Assembly (NCBI GenBank): GCA_963082975.1
Contig: OY720345.1
Span: 56,650,528 to 56,714,527 of the forward strand
Length of the DNA: 64,000 nt
From: Labia minor
Lineage: Eukaryota; Arthropoda; Insecta; Dermaptera; Spongiphoridae
Direction: 5' to 3'
Below, piece after piece: positions 12,101 through 25,753 of the stretch (position 1 is the stretch's first letter; each line of letters opens with the position of its first letter). The notes under the pieces were generated by a model. It searched no databases, had not been told where the DNA came from, and worked only from the letters and a program-made list of their open reading frames with translations. A program made the position numbers and the translations under genes.

Positions 12101-13734
12101 AATAAAGAGATGATTCTACACTAGATTCTCCTAAAATAGTAACAAATATAATTTTTAATGATTTCTTATAGATTTTCAATATATATTAATAAAGAAAAGA
12201 AAAATAGAATAGAACAAAAAAGAAAGTATTTAATTACCTGCTGCTATGGCATTAGTTGCATTATTAGAAGGAGTATTTTGTTCAACATGTCCTGCTGGTA
12301 AAATGCGTGCACTTTCATGTCCAGGCACAGAAATGACTCGATTTTCTTCGAATGCCTGTTTTGATAAGGAACTAAGAGTTTGCAGTAAATCCAATTGGGC
12401 TTCATCTAATTTAATAGCTGCATTATCTTTCGTTAAAGGTAAAGAGTCAGAATTGATCATAAAACAAGGTTGTCCTCGGATTTGTACAGCTAAAATAAAA
12501 TACATTTAATATAAATAAAAGTTTTCCAACGGATTAAATCAATCAATTATAATAATACATTGAATTCTAATCAATTCAAGTCTTTCCACGTGTAACATAA
12601 TGGGTCTATTTGAAAGAAATCGTACAGCAAGTTCTGCAAATCTTGCAGTGTCGGTTTCGATTAAAAGGCCTAAACGATTATTTTCAATTGAAAGGCGCCA
12701 GGCTCGGGGAGTGCCGTATCTTTCTATATGAGACCATTGTTCGTTTTCAAAAGAATGGGAGTTCCAATCACATTCCAGTAACACTTGAAGAGGTTTATTT
12801 GTAGAAGGATCAACGGGGGTTGAAGGCGTTACTGGTGTTGGAGGAGCTTGAGAAGATAGTGAAGATGGAGAGCTAAGACTTTCCTCAGAACCAGGCAACC
12901 ACCACCCAGAAAGCCACGAAGAGCAATCCACGAATTGCTTAAAAAGAAATATTTATAATTAACTTAATATTAGATTATAACTAATATTAACATAATATTT
13001 TGATTTTTAAAATTCAAATTATGTGTTAAAATGTAATGTAATATTATAATAATAAGTGATGATGTATAAAATATTTATAAAAAAAAATAAAATAAAAAAG
13101 ATTTACACAATATGGATTTCCGAAGGATTGTTCTGAAGGTTGGCGTAAAGTTCGAACAGATGAAAACAATTTAAAAAACTAAGTAAAATAAAATGTGAAA
13201 AATTGTTTGTCCATTAAGGCATAATTAATTTATAGCATGCTTTATTCTAAATACCTGCGGGAAAACTGCACAACCCCTTTTTTCATTTGAATAACAAAAT
13301 AGTTCACCGGGTCTAGCATCAAAATGATTTCCACAAAATGGGGAGCTAACTCCTGCAGGCCAACCGCTTTCATCTGTAATTTTTATTATAAGAAAATGTT
13401 TATAGAATATAATAGAAATTGTGTTCATTGTTAATAGAAAATAGGCATTTTTCTTTTATTAAAATTAGACATTTATTAAATAAAAATCAAAATAACACAA
13501 AAAACATTATCTTATGCCTAGGTTTATTATTTATTTATTATTTATTATTAGAATTAAAATTACATAAAATAAATTAAATGAATTACTTTCAATTAAATCT
13601 TCATTATGTTTTGTTTCCTTATAAATGACTAAACTTCCTTGTTGTTCAAGTAAAGCAAAAACTTTATTTCTCATAGAACTCAACCGCCAGGATTGTAGCC
13701 AAGTTGCAGCCACATAATATAAAGTAAGCCACAT
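7378..13734 (-). CDS. HLCS: Biotin protein ligase / holocarboxylase synthetase
   Basis: Attaches biotin to lysines of acetyl-CoA, propionyl-CoA, pyruvate and methylcrotonyl-CoA carboxylases via biotinyl-AMP. About 17 exons: 13734-13587, 13373-13255, 13178-13107, 12937-12559, 12489-12238, 12130-12043, 11971-11869, 11742-11483, 11413-11229, about 11175-11028, 10941-10799, 10663-10466, 10360-10163, 10091-9792, 8092-7978, 7898-7750, 7611-7378. The total is about 1030 codons. The start is MWLTLYYVAATWLQSW. The N-terminal extension is long and Ser/Pro-rich; then come EVRENELVQFSYGKW, a family hallmark, and the catalytic domain with RQTAGQGRSGNLW (biotinyl-AMP loop), WLSPQGC, IKWPNDI, KVGGILV, GCGLNLNNEEPT and a C-terminal SH3-like domain ending in TGA. 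All exon phases agree except the exon 9/10 join, where no GT-AG pair keeps frame. Intron 14 (9791-8093) carries a transposon-like repeat and an inverted copy of exon 12. Confidence 0.93.
8236..9355. repeat. Transposon-like repeat in HLCS intron 14
   Basis: A GCGGGAGTGTCCTCCCC head leads to ACTTTCCCGCATA at 8254-8266. Its reverse complement TATGCGGGAAAGT occurs at 9318-9330 and again at 9343-9355, so the right end is tandemly duplicated in a 25-bp unit. The interior contains repeated CACTTCCGGTT blocks, AAATTTCATCAAAATC, a (GGAC)n run near 8715 and a (CATA)n microsatellite at 9157-9195. The block 8375-8860 recurs at about 59530-59995, and inverted at 55966-56100. It appears non-autonomous. Confidence 0.65.
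9472..9570 (+). repeat. Inverted partial copy of HLCS exon 12 and its splice donor
   Basis: This 99-bp stretch in HLCS intron 14 is nearly identical to the reverse complement of 10427-10525. That source spans the 3' end of exon 12, the GTAAGAT donor and the start of intron 12. I count a single clear difference (GAGACAAGAAG here, GAGACACGAAG in the gene). The exon piece is antisense to HLCS here, so it cannot add coding sequence. Both arms lie in one transcript and could pair. Confidence 0.85.
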
Positions 13735-14961
13735 CTTTTTCGAAAAAATTCACTATCACAAAATATTTAAATTAAATAATACACATCTTAATATGTATTT
13801 AACAAAATGAGTTAATATGTAAATTTTAATTGAATGTCACAAGTTGTTGGTTTACTAAAATGAAGATAATAATTAAAATAAATTTACTTATTAAATTTAA
13901 AGTAATATTATATTAAATATTATTTATAATAAAATTAAGTATGTTACATAAAATATGTGATTACTTAATGTGATGATTAGAAAAAAAGCAAAAGTAACCT
14001 TTAATGCAACAATGAATCCCAATGGAGTTCAGCAAACTAAATACAGCAGAATTATATTGGCAAGCTTTTCAAAGATTCATATTTTAAATTAAACTTAACT
14101 TTAAACAAAAAAATAAATATTTATAAAACATTTAACTTTGAAGATTTATATCTAAAGAGCTTTCTAGTAATATATATATATAAATTTATAGATTTATAAT
14201 CAACTTTATATAATTACTTTTAAAATTACAATTTGATTTGAAAATAACTTTGATAAAAAAAAATAAATTTAAATTTATTTTTTATTTATATAAAATTTAT
14301 TAAATGTATACTACATGCTCATACTCCTAAACGCAACTACCGAAGAAATTCATAAATTAATATTTTATATATATATACATATATATATATATTAAATTAT
14401 AAAAATATATATATTCATAAATTTATTATTAAATTGAATTTTTTTTTTATTTTTTAACCAAGCTAATACATCTATTTTAAGCTTTAATAAATTTCTATTT
14501 TTTTTTCTCTCTCTCCCTATGATAAATTAATTTTTGACAGGTACGATTAAAAATGCTTTTATATTTATATTGGTTTTTTAAAATATCATTACAGTTATTT
14601 AATTTAAAACATGTTTTATTATTAAATATCCCTCCAATTATATTAAAAGTGAATATCTTGGGCGACAGAGGGGTGTTAGAGGGGAAGTACCATATACATA
14701 GATAACCTGAACTAAATATATTCATTTTTTTTCATTTCTAACTACTAGACAGTACTAGATAGTCTGTGCTAACTACTTTACATATCACCTACGTCCTTAT
14801 TTATAATTGCATTGATAGTATACAGGTAATTAAAATAAAAGCTATTAATTAAAACTTTTATTTATTTTCCAAATAACGATATAAGTAAAGAATTTTGAAA
14901 TTTCTTATCATAGATTCTTGGTCGGATAATTTTATAAAGTTAAATAAATATTATTTTAAAA
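13735..14961. other. Divergent intergenic spacer between HLCS and the C19orf12 homologue
   Basis: The two genes are transcribed away from each other from this 1.2-kb AT-rich spacer, so both promoters should lie here. I see no clear TATA, CCAAT or initiator arrangement in the AT background. A pyrimidine run is at about 14498-14520. The weak minus frame at 14495-14725 has no recognisable features. Confidence 0.5.
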
Positions 14962-16993
14962 ATGCCAATAAATTATTATGAATTAATGGAAGCGTTGACG
15001 ATCATTTGCAATGAAGAACAATTATATGTAAATATGAAATCTTCAGCCAAAGGAGGATTAATAGCTGGACTAGCTACCATGACTGGAGGAGTATTATTAG
15101 GACCTGTTGGACTCGCTATTGGTAACAATTTTTTTTCTTTTTTTACAATTTATTCATATAACTCTAACAATGAAATTTGATTAAATCTTATATTTTATTT
15201 GATCTTATTAAACAACACATTTTTTAGAGTAAATAATAAATATTTATAATTCTTAATTAATATAAATAATTCAAAAAAATTAAATTGTAACACAAAATTA
15301 ATATTCGGTGTAGGGAGTCATAATCTCGCTAATCTGAACATAATTATTTCTTATCTTACAAAAGTATTTCTCAAGGGGGTTCCCCTTATTTTTTTATTAT
15401 CTATATCAGAGGTTGCCAAAGTGGTGGTCCGCGAGAAAATTTCGCTGGTCCGCAGAAAAATGTGGAATATACTTACTCATCATGTTAAGTTATGTTTTAA
15501 GATGCATTAAAACATGATTCAATTCATAACAATACGTGATAATAGTTTCATTTTATTAACTAGGTACATTTTATGTGTTCTTTGATTACAATTTTTATTT
15601 ATAAATATATTTAACACTTAAAAAATCCTATTAGTGGTCCGCGGGATTTAAATTATGAATTAACTGGTCCGTGGTGTCAAAAAGTTTGGCGACCGCTGAT
15701 CTATATTATTAAGGTGACTAACCGTCCTCCATTTGTAATTTGCTTCTTAAAAAAAGGTCAAACGTTTTCTAGACTAAGCTTTTGAACATTTCCGAATTTT
15801 TTCCAAAATTTTTTTCAATTTGGTTCTAAAAAAAAAGATAAAATGTCCCGATTTGGTGTTTTAAAAAAATGGTCACATTAATATTATCTGAGATTATAAC
15901 TTAATATATATATAATGATAAAAAATCTATAGATATTTTTGTTAATTGCAATTAAATAATTATATAAAAATAACATTAAAGAATTGATTTGATTTATTTC
16001 AACAACTAAAACTTTTAACTTCAAAACCAAAAAAATAATCTCAAACAACTAATAGTGTCTCATACTTTAGACAAGAAAAAAATATTCAAATAAAAAATTT
16101 TATAAGAAATTATTTTTCTTGAGATCATACAATAATCCACAATGTATATATATATATATAAAATTTAAAAAAATAGCTTCAAATATCTTAATTTTTTTTG
16201 TGAGGGAAGCATTGACAGTGGAAAAACACGTCATAGTATATAAAATATGAAAATATTATCTAGTCTTATCCATTTTTTAAATTTAATACTAGAGCCCAAA
16301 ATGCATAAGACTTTATTAAGTCACTTTTTATACAGTTTTTCTACATATAAAACAAATTTAAGGGTTAACTAAAATGATCAAAGATTTTTTCCTAGAGATT
16401 TATCTGATTATTGGGAAGTTTTCATTTCCAAAGGTGATGGAATATTTATCATTACCTAGGTTTAAAATAAAATTTATATAGATTGATTGGATAAAACATC
16501 CAGGCGAGTTTTTTATGATACATGGTTAAAAACATTGAAAAATTATATTCTCCTTCTGAATGTCTTTTGCCCAAATCTCATCCGTATGATCTTTAAGACA
16601 AAAAAGTATTTTGAAAAATATGGATAAGGCAGATTTTTTATGAACATGGGAGGGGACCCCATTATAATCTTATTTAGTTATATAACTATTAACTTAGTCC
16701 TAAAACTAGAAGTTATTTTCATTCTAGGTGGAACAATTGGTGGATTAATGGCTTACTCAACCTCAAATGACTTTAAACCACTCTCTGAGATAATAACTAA
16801 AGAATTGACAGAACAACAAAAAGATAAATTATATAATCATATTATAAATGGTTTGAGAAGTTTCGATTATACTGATGTAATGATGATATCGGCCCTTTGT
16901 ATTAAAGGAAGCCCACAATATGATGTCATTATGAAGTTGTTAAAAGTATTTTTTGAAAAACAAATGCAAATGTCAATCACATCAAGAAATTAA
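14962..16993 (+). CDS. C19orf12: C19orf12-family membrane-associated protein
   Basis: Two exons, 14962-15121 and 16728-16993, join in phase (ATT G | GT GGA) to give 141 codons plus stop, very close to the human family length. The start MPINYYELMEAL matches the usual family N-terminus. A glycine-rich hydrophobic hairpin spans the intron (GLIAGLATMTGGVLLGPVGL then AIGGTIGGLMAYS) and would insert into membrane. A helical C-terminal part follows (FKPLSEII, ELTEQQKDKLYNHI, YTDVMMISALCI). Human C19orf12 is linked to mitochondria, ER and lipid metabolism and is mutated in the neurodegeneration MPAN; the insect role is inferred from family. The 1.6-kb intron contains a hAT-type MITE. Confidence 0.88.
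15407..15698. mobile_element. hAT-type MITE in the C19orf12 intron, perfect 8-bp TSD
   Basis: The element starts CAGAGGTTGCCAAAG and ends CTTTGGCGACCGCTG read toward the outside (imperfect inverted ends). ATCTATAT at 15399-15406 is repeated exactly at 15699-15706. It is 292 bp long and non-coding, with three internal TGGTCCGCG-like motifs. CAGAGGT-type ends with an 8-bp duplication are typical of hAT derivatives. Confidence 0.85.
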
Positions 16994-18986
16994 TTTAAAA
17001 GTGTAATTTATAAAATAAATTATATAAATAATTATAATAATCTAAATAGTGATTTTGCCCAAAAGCAACAAAGTTATGAAAATAATATTTTTTTAAAAAT
17101 TCTATTTCAAATAATATATATGAATAAAGTAATATCAAAGATTTTGTAATATTTTTATTAGCAATTTATTTATACGGTTTAAGAGGAAAGTATTTATAAC
17201 AAATTCAATTATTAAATTTTTACAATTGGAGATATACAAAATATTTAAAATCTGGATTTTAATATAAAAAAAAAAATAATTTTCAAATAAATATTTTAAA
17301 TATATATTTATAATTATAGAAATATTTGTTATCTAAAGTACGTAATTTTAAAATTAATTTTATTTTAAATAAAATTTACATTTTTATAATATGTATTGTT
17401 TTAGTGTATTATGCCAATCCTTTTCAAACCTTACAGAATACTAAACGCTCAGGATTCATTTAATTCAATGTACTCTCAAGAACCAAGGTAGAACATTTTT
17501 TTGGCTTCGATGTGTACATATATATTATTGTCCAAGGTTCAATAATTCGACATTTGAACTCCCAATGCTAAAGTGAGAAGCAATGATAAAAACTAAATAG
17601 CAGGACTGAATCATATTATTTATAAAGCAAAATCCCTTATTAGTATTTAGTGTAACATAAAGTAATTGAGTATTTATGGGAAACAATTTTTTTTCAAACG
17701 AAAAAATATTGTAAATAATATTGAAATTTTTATCTTTGGATAAGATACATAAATATGTTTATATAATTCATTCTATAAAAAATATAATTAATATTATTTA
17801 TTATAGATATGATATTTTTGTAGAATTTATTTCTTATCGAAATAAATTAATTAGTTAATTATATTTTTCCTACTGAATAGAAATCTTGTTTAAGTAAATT
17901 TAAATGGGTATATTATTTATTTAGCTTCTTACAAATTATATAAGGATGAAAAAAATTCGAAAGGAAAAACTGCAGTAAGGATTTTAAAAAGGTATTTGTT
18001 TTTGTTCCAAAAATTATTTAACTGATTAAAAAAATTTCTAGTTATTATAGTAACAAATATTTATTAAAACAAATAGATATATTTCAGATTCTAGAAGTCT
18101 GTCATGATAACTATAAATCTCTTATCAATAATTATAAAATAATCACTGGTTTTCAAAATCTTCTAATAACACTTCTCTACACTTAACAATAAATCTATGT
18201 ATTCTCGCTAACTTTTAGGCTTATAAATAATTAATCAACACAGAATTAAAAGGTGATAATTAATATAATCAACTTTTTATTTATGTATATATATATATAT
18301 AATTATCATAAATTATTTAAAATAATTATACAATAATTTACATATTACTGAATATGGACTTCCATATAATATATATATTTTAAATTTTGATTCGATAAAT
18401 GAAATCAACTGTCTAAACTCTAAGTACATATAAATAACTATTATATCGATTAAAATTAACGAAATTTAGAACTTTTTACAAAACAAAATAAAAAATAAAA
18501 ATTCAAAAAAAAAATTTAATTTATAAAAATTATTTTTGTATAATATAAACAATCCCGTAGAGGATGATAAATTTAAAATACATAGGCACAATTATTTTCA
18601 GAAATTATGACTTTCCATACATTTTTAATTAATATAAATATTAATATTGAAAATAAATGATTAAATTTTTTGAAAATTAAGTCTATTTAATATTTAATTA
18701 TAACATTTGAGTAATTTATCTTTATTTGTATACATCATTTTTTAATGTTTCATTTATTGAATTGCTACCGAAATTTATTTTTTACAACATAGTGTTTTAT
18801 AAAAATTTTATAAACTTAGTATTATTCAAATGGAAATCTATTTTCTTTGTTAATTAATTTGTTTATAGTCCTAGTAACCGCACATTTCTCAAATTAGCCA
18901 CTATTTGCTATTATAAATATTTATTTTCAGTCCTGATTTTCTTAGAATATGTTCCAATTTAAGAAAATTAAACTTTAAAACCATTG
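16994..18986. other. AT-rich intergenic stretch between convergent genes
   Basis: C19orf12 and Sec24 converge here, so it holds both 3' UTRs. No coding exon, RNA gene or bounded repeat was recognised. It is dominated by A/T runs and (AT)n tracts near 18285. Confidence 0.5.
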
Positions 18987-21900
18987 CTATTTAACATTGG
19001 ACTTGAGATGTTGTAAAAATTCATAATAAGACAATGCAGATTCACTTCTGTCTTCAATTAATCTATCAATGAATTTTTTCCGTAGAGGAGATGAATCCCT
19101 TAAAAAAAAATATTATTCTTGATAGAAACAAATATATTTAATAATTGATATCTTAACATCTAATATCTATTAGAAAGATTTTAATTATAATTTTAATTTT
19201 TAAAAAAAATAATTTATATAAGAAAATTAATAATATAATAATAATTTTACCTTATAACTTCTATCATGACTTCATAAGGCTTTTCTTTTTGTAAATTAGT
19301 TATAAATTCTCTTAATAATTCAGATTCCGGTGTTTCTAAGTAAGGAACCGATAACTAAAAAAAATATAATTAGTTAATTTAAAATATATATATATTTATA
19401 TATTAAAAATACCATTGGTTCAGGTAGTTGTTCAAGTGAAGTTACAGCTAGTGCAGCTTGACACCATTGAGGCGGAACTGATTGACAAATATAAAGAATT
19501 AAATAATCTCCACAGTCCATAATATATGCTCCTCGCGAATCTAATTTTTCTGCAGATAAGTGTAGTCTGGGAGGATTTGTTTGTTGAACTCCAGCTATTT
19601 GAAGTCCTGGTACAGGATACAAATCCGGATAAACATTTTGTATCAAAGCTTGTAAAGGTAGACTCTTCATTTGACACATAGCATAGAGGCGATCATCTAA
19701 ACGTGTGCTTGTTCCAGCTCGGAATGCAGGCTACAATCATTATATTATATTAAAAATAATAAAAAGAATTAAAATCTTAAATAAAATCAAATATAAAAAT
19801 GATATATATAAACGTGTGGGGTACCGGGCCCTTTATAAAGTAAAATTTAAAATAATTTTTTATAAGTTTAGTGATTACAAATTAAAAAAAAAAACATTTT
19901 CAAAAAAATGTGTTATTTACGGATAAATATTAAAATTCAATTTGGAAAAACGTTGCACAAAAAATGCATTTTTAATAAACAATAATGAAAGGTAGTGATT
20001 AAATTAATAAATGAATTCAAACTGTAAAAATATCATACAATACAATTCGTCATTGTTAATAATTGGGAAATATTTGATTTAAATTTTAAATGATTAATTA
20101 AATATTATTATTAATTATTATTGATATACACAGTGTGGACAATAACCAGGGTGACTGACTTGTGCTGAAATTCCTTTTCACGGCGCTACCTAAGATATCA
20201 AAACATAATTAAATAGGTATACGAACCCTCGATAACCAAAAAAAAAATTCAGTTTTCTAGTGTTGATACTTTTTTAGAAATCCAATTTTTATCAGATCAA
20301 CTTTTCCTACCTTGTCACAAAGAAACCATTCGCGACAACATCAAATTCTGTTTCAAGCTTGGAAAAACAGCCACAGAAACATTTGATATGATTCAAAAAG
20401 CACACAGAGAGGAAGCCATGAGCTTGGCCCCGAAGAGAAGCGACCCAAAAAAGTCCGGCTTCAAAAGGGTCGAGTGAAGACCCTTTTGACAGTTTTTTTT
20501 TATGCTAAAGGCATCTTTCATCAAGAATTCACTCCCCAAGGGCAGATGGTCAATGGAGAATACTATTTGAAGGTCTTGGATCGTTTGCTGAAGAGAATCG
20601 TTCGAATTCGCCCTGAGTATCGCGAGCAAGGCTCATGGAGGCTATTGCACGACAACACTCCTGCGCACAAGTGCCTAATTGTGACCGAGTTTTCGGCGAA
20701 AAAAGACGTTGTTCTTATCTCCCATCCTCCTTATTCCCCTGATCTAACCCAGCTGACTTTTGGCTATTCATTAAACTAAAAATGACCATGATGGGAGAGC
20801 GTTTTTCATCGATGTAAAAAATCCAGAATTACGTAACCGCGGCCCTAAAGGGGCTCCAAAAGAATGACTTCTATTTATGCTTCAATTCATTTTACAAAAG
20901 ATTTGAAAGATGTATCAATGAGGAAGGGATGTATTTTGAATAATCTGAAATAAAATTTATAAATTTATAACCCGTTTTGTTTTTATGGTTTCAGTCACCT
21001 TGGTTATTGTCCACACCGTGTATCATCTAGATTGGAAGATTGTAAAACGATATTCTAGAAATGAAAATTTAAATAAATAAGAACTTACATGCTTAAGTAA
21101 AGCTAAAATATATAGAGGCAATAATGAAAGATTTAAGGGAGCTAAAAGTCCAGGAGCTGGGCCTTGATTATAAAGTAATTTATAAGCGCCTAAGACGTCA
21201 ACGGCTACATTAATGAATGCATCTCGAGCGTCACTGAGTGATGATTGTTGAGAACGATCAACAGCTAAAAAAATAAAATTTAAAATGAATAAAAATAATA
21301 ATAAAATAATTATAAAAATGGAATAAAAAATCAGAATAAAAATAACTTACCCATCTTTGCAAGTAATCCTACTATACATTGTTGATCAGCTGATAAAAGT
21401 ATATCGCTAAGGATAGAAGCGACAGGTAAACAAAGTGTGTGAACCCGAATTCTTCTTTCACCTAATAATAATATAGAAATTAATAAACTTTAATTTAATT
21501 CTATTGAAAAAAAATATTGTTAAATAAATACCTTTACTTGAAGTATAAAGTAGAGCAGCCTGGAAACATACGTGATGTAAATCAGAAAGATTTTCATCTA
21601 CTGAAACTTGCATTCCAAATCCAGCATCCGGATTTACATTGGGTAACGAAAGTAAATCAGTTGATCGAACGAAGAAATTTCCATGAAATGTATGTATACT
21701 AAGGCCCCTATAAAAAAATTATTTTTGAAAAAACATTTCAAACTTTTTATTTTATTATTATTTACCTGCTACATCGTATTCGCATTACTGCTTCAAAACC
21801 AATTTTTCGAGTTAAATAACGTTGAAATGCTGATTGAAAACTCGTTTGATGAACTAAATTTTGACTTTTAAATAATGGAAAATGATAAAGGCAACCACCA

Positions 21901-24900
21901 CTAAATCTTGAAATGCCAGCTATTAAAAAAATCAATTATTTATTATAATAAATTTTCATTATTATTTTTATAAAATGAAAGTAATTAAAATAATTCCATA
22001 CAAAGAGTAGCCAAGTCAGAATATTGGGAGTTTAACAACCATAAATCTACAGCAATTTGTTGACCAGAACATTCTAAAGCAAGACGTTTGTAAAAATCAG
22101 TGGCTGGATTTAAATGTGGTGAATCATGTCCTGCTCGCTGGCTTGGATCCTCTCGGGAAATAAGAGCACCGGGACCATTATTTGTTAAACAGCAGTGAAA
22201 TACAGACACTCTCCCTCCTGTTGAACCCTTAAATAAAAGTACAAATATAGATATTATAAATAATCTATTTTGTATTAGAAATAAAGTAATTTAAGATTTT
22301 ATGATTATTTAGTTTTATTCATTATTAAATCTATTACCATCAGTTTATAAGCTGCCTGAAGAGCAGCTCCGAGACTTGATTGACTATCCGTGCTAAATTC
22401 AAACATTTTTGGTAGAGCTCGAAGTAATTCACGAATTAATTCTCGACATTCCTTAAGATTCACCAATAAATTATCAGGACAAGGAACAAAGATATCTGCA
22501 ATAAAATTAAAACCATTTTTAATTCATAAACTTGACTATAATAAATAATAGGGCAGGATTTTTGGATCAAGTTCCATACTGAGCTAAGAGATTATCTATA
22601 ATTAGTAAAAACAGAAATATTAAACCAGAAAAGGTAGAACAAGGATTTTTTATTATCATTCTTCTTTCATGTTTATTTGCCATAGTTCACAAATTTTCCT
22701 GAATATTTAATAAATATTTTATAATATAATTGTTCAAGATAGATTTATTTATAAAATAAAATATAACACATCACTTCTCATAAACATAAATATATACTCT
22801 AAATCAATCAATTTTTAATTAAATTAATTTATTGTGTAAAACATTTTCAAAAATATATTTTAAAAAATAAATTTCCAATAATATAAATTACCTTGGATAT
22901 CAAGAACTTGTAGTTGTTGTGGTTGATTTAAACCTTCAGCTAAATTATAAAAGTGAACAGCAGATGCATAGGTAATAAATCCTATTTGCGTACGTCCATC
23001 TCCTGGTAAAGAATCCAATTCAGATAATAGAATATCACATACTAAGCGAAGATAACCGGATTCGCAGGCAAGTTGTGAAACATCAAGAGCAAAAAGATAA
23101 ACTGCAGGTTGGGGAGGCCGAAGCTGTTAAACCAAATACAATTTATTTTATAATATATATAATAATTTAAATTAAATAGATATATTTTAAGATAAATATC
23201 AAATGCATAGAAAATATTTACATAAAATAATTTAATACTATGTGAATTTAAATTTTACAGTTTTAAATATTTAATTTATTTAATTAATAAGTAGTTAAAA
23301 CTAAATTAAATAATAGTGAAATATATTTACCATATATTCTGATGGAGCAATAAATTCAATTGTTGAAGAGCGGATTTCTGGTCGACGTGAAGGATCTCCA
23401 TAGGTTTTACTGATTGGATCATATTGAAATTCTTCCGGAACTAAAAGTAATAATATTATAAATATATTTATATTAAAAAAAATTCTTATGAAACCAATTA
23501 ATTTATTAATTTATTAATTTAAGTGATTAAATTAAATATACTTACGATCGTTGACTCGAAAGCATAAATTACATTTCCATCTTTTATGATCAATAAACGA
23601 TATAAAAGGGTTTATATATGTTCTGCAAGCCCTACACCGGACTATAGTTGAACATTGTATCACTGGTAAATGCTACAAATTTATAAAAAAAAAGAATGTT
23701 TAAAGATAAAAGATTTTCTTAAAATAAGAGATTGAATGAACTTACATTTAAATCTTTAAAGGGATGTATTAATATTCCCAGAGGGAGCCGAGATTTTTGA
23801 AGGAGAGTACTAGTTTCTGGAATTTTTGTCAATGTACAACGAAAAATTCTGAAAAATATTAACATATTATTATATTAATCTATATTATTTATTATATTAT
23901 TGATTTTTATTATTTATTACAAGAAAATATTTCTTACTCAGTGCTAGAATTTACTTCATCTAATTGTTCAGAATGAAGTTTTATTCTTGGAGGTTCTATT
24001 CGTTCAGGAGGTAAAACATTTCTGTTTTGCAGCAGATCAATTGTTTCTAAACCCTATATGAATATATAAAAATAATGCCCATTAAATTTATTATATTTAT
24101 TAGTCCTTAATCTAGTATTTTGGCTATTAAATTAATATATATATATATATATTATTTATATTATTACCCAAAGTTTATTGAATCCTGTATTGGTTATAGA
24201 AAGTCCAGGCATATTTTGAGCAAGATGTTGTTGATCATTTATATTATTTGGTCTATTTTGTTGTGGATAAGATTTATTTTGAAATGAATTGTTAGGAGGG
24301 GGAATAATATTGGGTTGTTGTAATGTTGGAATATATTGACTTTGTGGCATTTGTGGTTGATGTTGTAGAGGTGGATTAATTTGAGGAGGATTGCCTTGTG
24401 TATTCATTTGGGGTAAAGGTGGCATAGATTGGGACATAGGAGGTCGAAGAATGTTTCCCTGAGGTAGTTGGGAATTTAGAGGAGGGCCAGAGAGATTTTG
24501 ATATTGTGGCATAGGAGGTCGTATATTGGATGGTGTGGGTAGTGGCATATGTGGAGAAAATTGGGATGGTTTAGATGCATCATAGGGAGATGGGATATTT
24601 GGGTGTATTTTTGATGGTAAAGTATGTGATTGAGTTAAAGGGGGCCCTTGTGAAGGTATATTCGGCATAGAATTTACTGAATTTGGTTGAAATGGTTGCA
24701 TTGGCATTCCAGGGATAGCTGAGATGGTAGATTGTAGATGATCTGTGGGTAAAGGAGTAGATTTCGAATTTGGAGGGAGCATCATTGGTTGTGATATTGG
24801 TGGCCTTGGATTAAAAGGAGTTTGCATTACTTGCAAAGGCTGCGATTGTTTACTAGAATTTAAATGTTGAATAGGATTTGATTGAGAAAGTGGCACTTGC

Positions 24901-25753
24901 TGTGAGGGTTCGTTTAAAGGAGTAATATAAGAAATAACCTGTTGAGAGGAATTAGAATTTTTTGTAGTGTTTGATAAATCTGTGCTCTTTGTTATAAATG
25001 AATTTACATCTGAATTTTGAGAAAGAGGTTTATTAGAGGGCATCAAAAGATTTTGATTGTGTGTAATTGTTGAATTAGGGATTGGTCCTGGATTAGGAAT
25101 AGGATAATTAGGCCTTATTGATTGTATCGACGGAGGTTTTATAAAATTGGCTGATGTTGATTGTTGAGGTAATGCTGGCGAATGTTGGGCACTTGAATGT
25201 GATGAGCTAAGTGGACTAATATTTTCGAAACCATTATTTGCAGTATTAATAATTTTGGATCTTTGATCGATTAATCCATTAACGGTACGCATTGGACTAT
25301 TGGTAGAATTAGAAATACTGGACGCATCACCATGTCGATACGAGCCAGGAGAATGATCTCTCGAAGAATGTGATGATAAGGAAGCTGAAAATAATAAGTT
25401 TACACTTATAATATGCAATATGAATTATTAAATTAATCTAATTAAATTAATAATAGTGAGTTACTTACGGGGATGATGAAGTGGAGTTCCATTTGTTGAA
25501 CCAAGAGGCATTTGAATTAAATCCATATCAGCTTGAGAATGGATTCTTTCGTTAATTTCTGATGGCCCATTAGATAAATATGGCCCAAATGAATTTTTCG
25601 TTTGAACTAAAAATATAGAATTAAAAAATAAATATATATTTAAATTTTTTTTTTCATAATTTTGTAAACATATTTATTAAATTATGTGCATATATTACCT
25701 AAATTTTGTTGAGAATTTGATGATAGCTCATTTAAGGTATTTGGCAGAGACAT
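18987..25753 (-). CDS. Sec24AB: COPII coat cargo adaptor Sec24, A/B type
   Basis: Cargo-binding subunit of the COPII coat that partners Sec23 at ER exit sites. Seventeen exons stay in phase and give 1210 codons: 25753-25699, 25606-25469, 25384-24168, 24053-23938, 23848-23746, 23672-23546, 23440-23331, 23123-22892, 22495-22338, 22227-22002, 21919-21766, 21707-21532, 21461-21351, 21264-21089, 19730-19413, 19354-19251, 19098-18987. Exon 3 encodes a long Pro/Gln/Ser-rich disordered N-terminus of over 400 residues. Next comes LPLGILIHPFKDL, a Sec23/24 zinc finger (CRAC ... CNLC), the trunk (PPQPAVYLFALDVS) and the gelsolin-like C-terminal part. Length and the zinc-finger flank fit Sec24A/B rather than C/D. 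Intron 14 contains a mariner relic. Confidence 0.93.
20129..21020 (+). mobile_element. Internally deleted mariner transposon
   Basis: Inverted ends CACAGTGTGGACAATAACC and the matching right end (GGTTATTGTCCACACCGTG) lie inside a TA dinucleotide on each side (20127-20128, 21021-21022), as expected for Tc1/mariner. At 892 bp it is shorter than a full mariner of about 1.3 kb. The N-terminal piece (NIKFCFKLGKTATETFDMI) is joined with loss of the middle to a C-terminal catalytic piece (TLLTVFFYAKGIFHQEF, HDNTPAHK, PPYSPDL). The frame is broken, so the transposase is dead. It lies in Sec24 intron 14, antisense to the gene. Confidence 0.92.
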
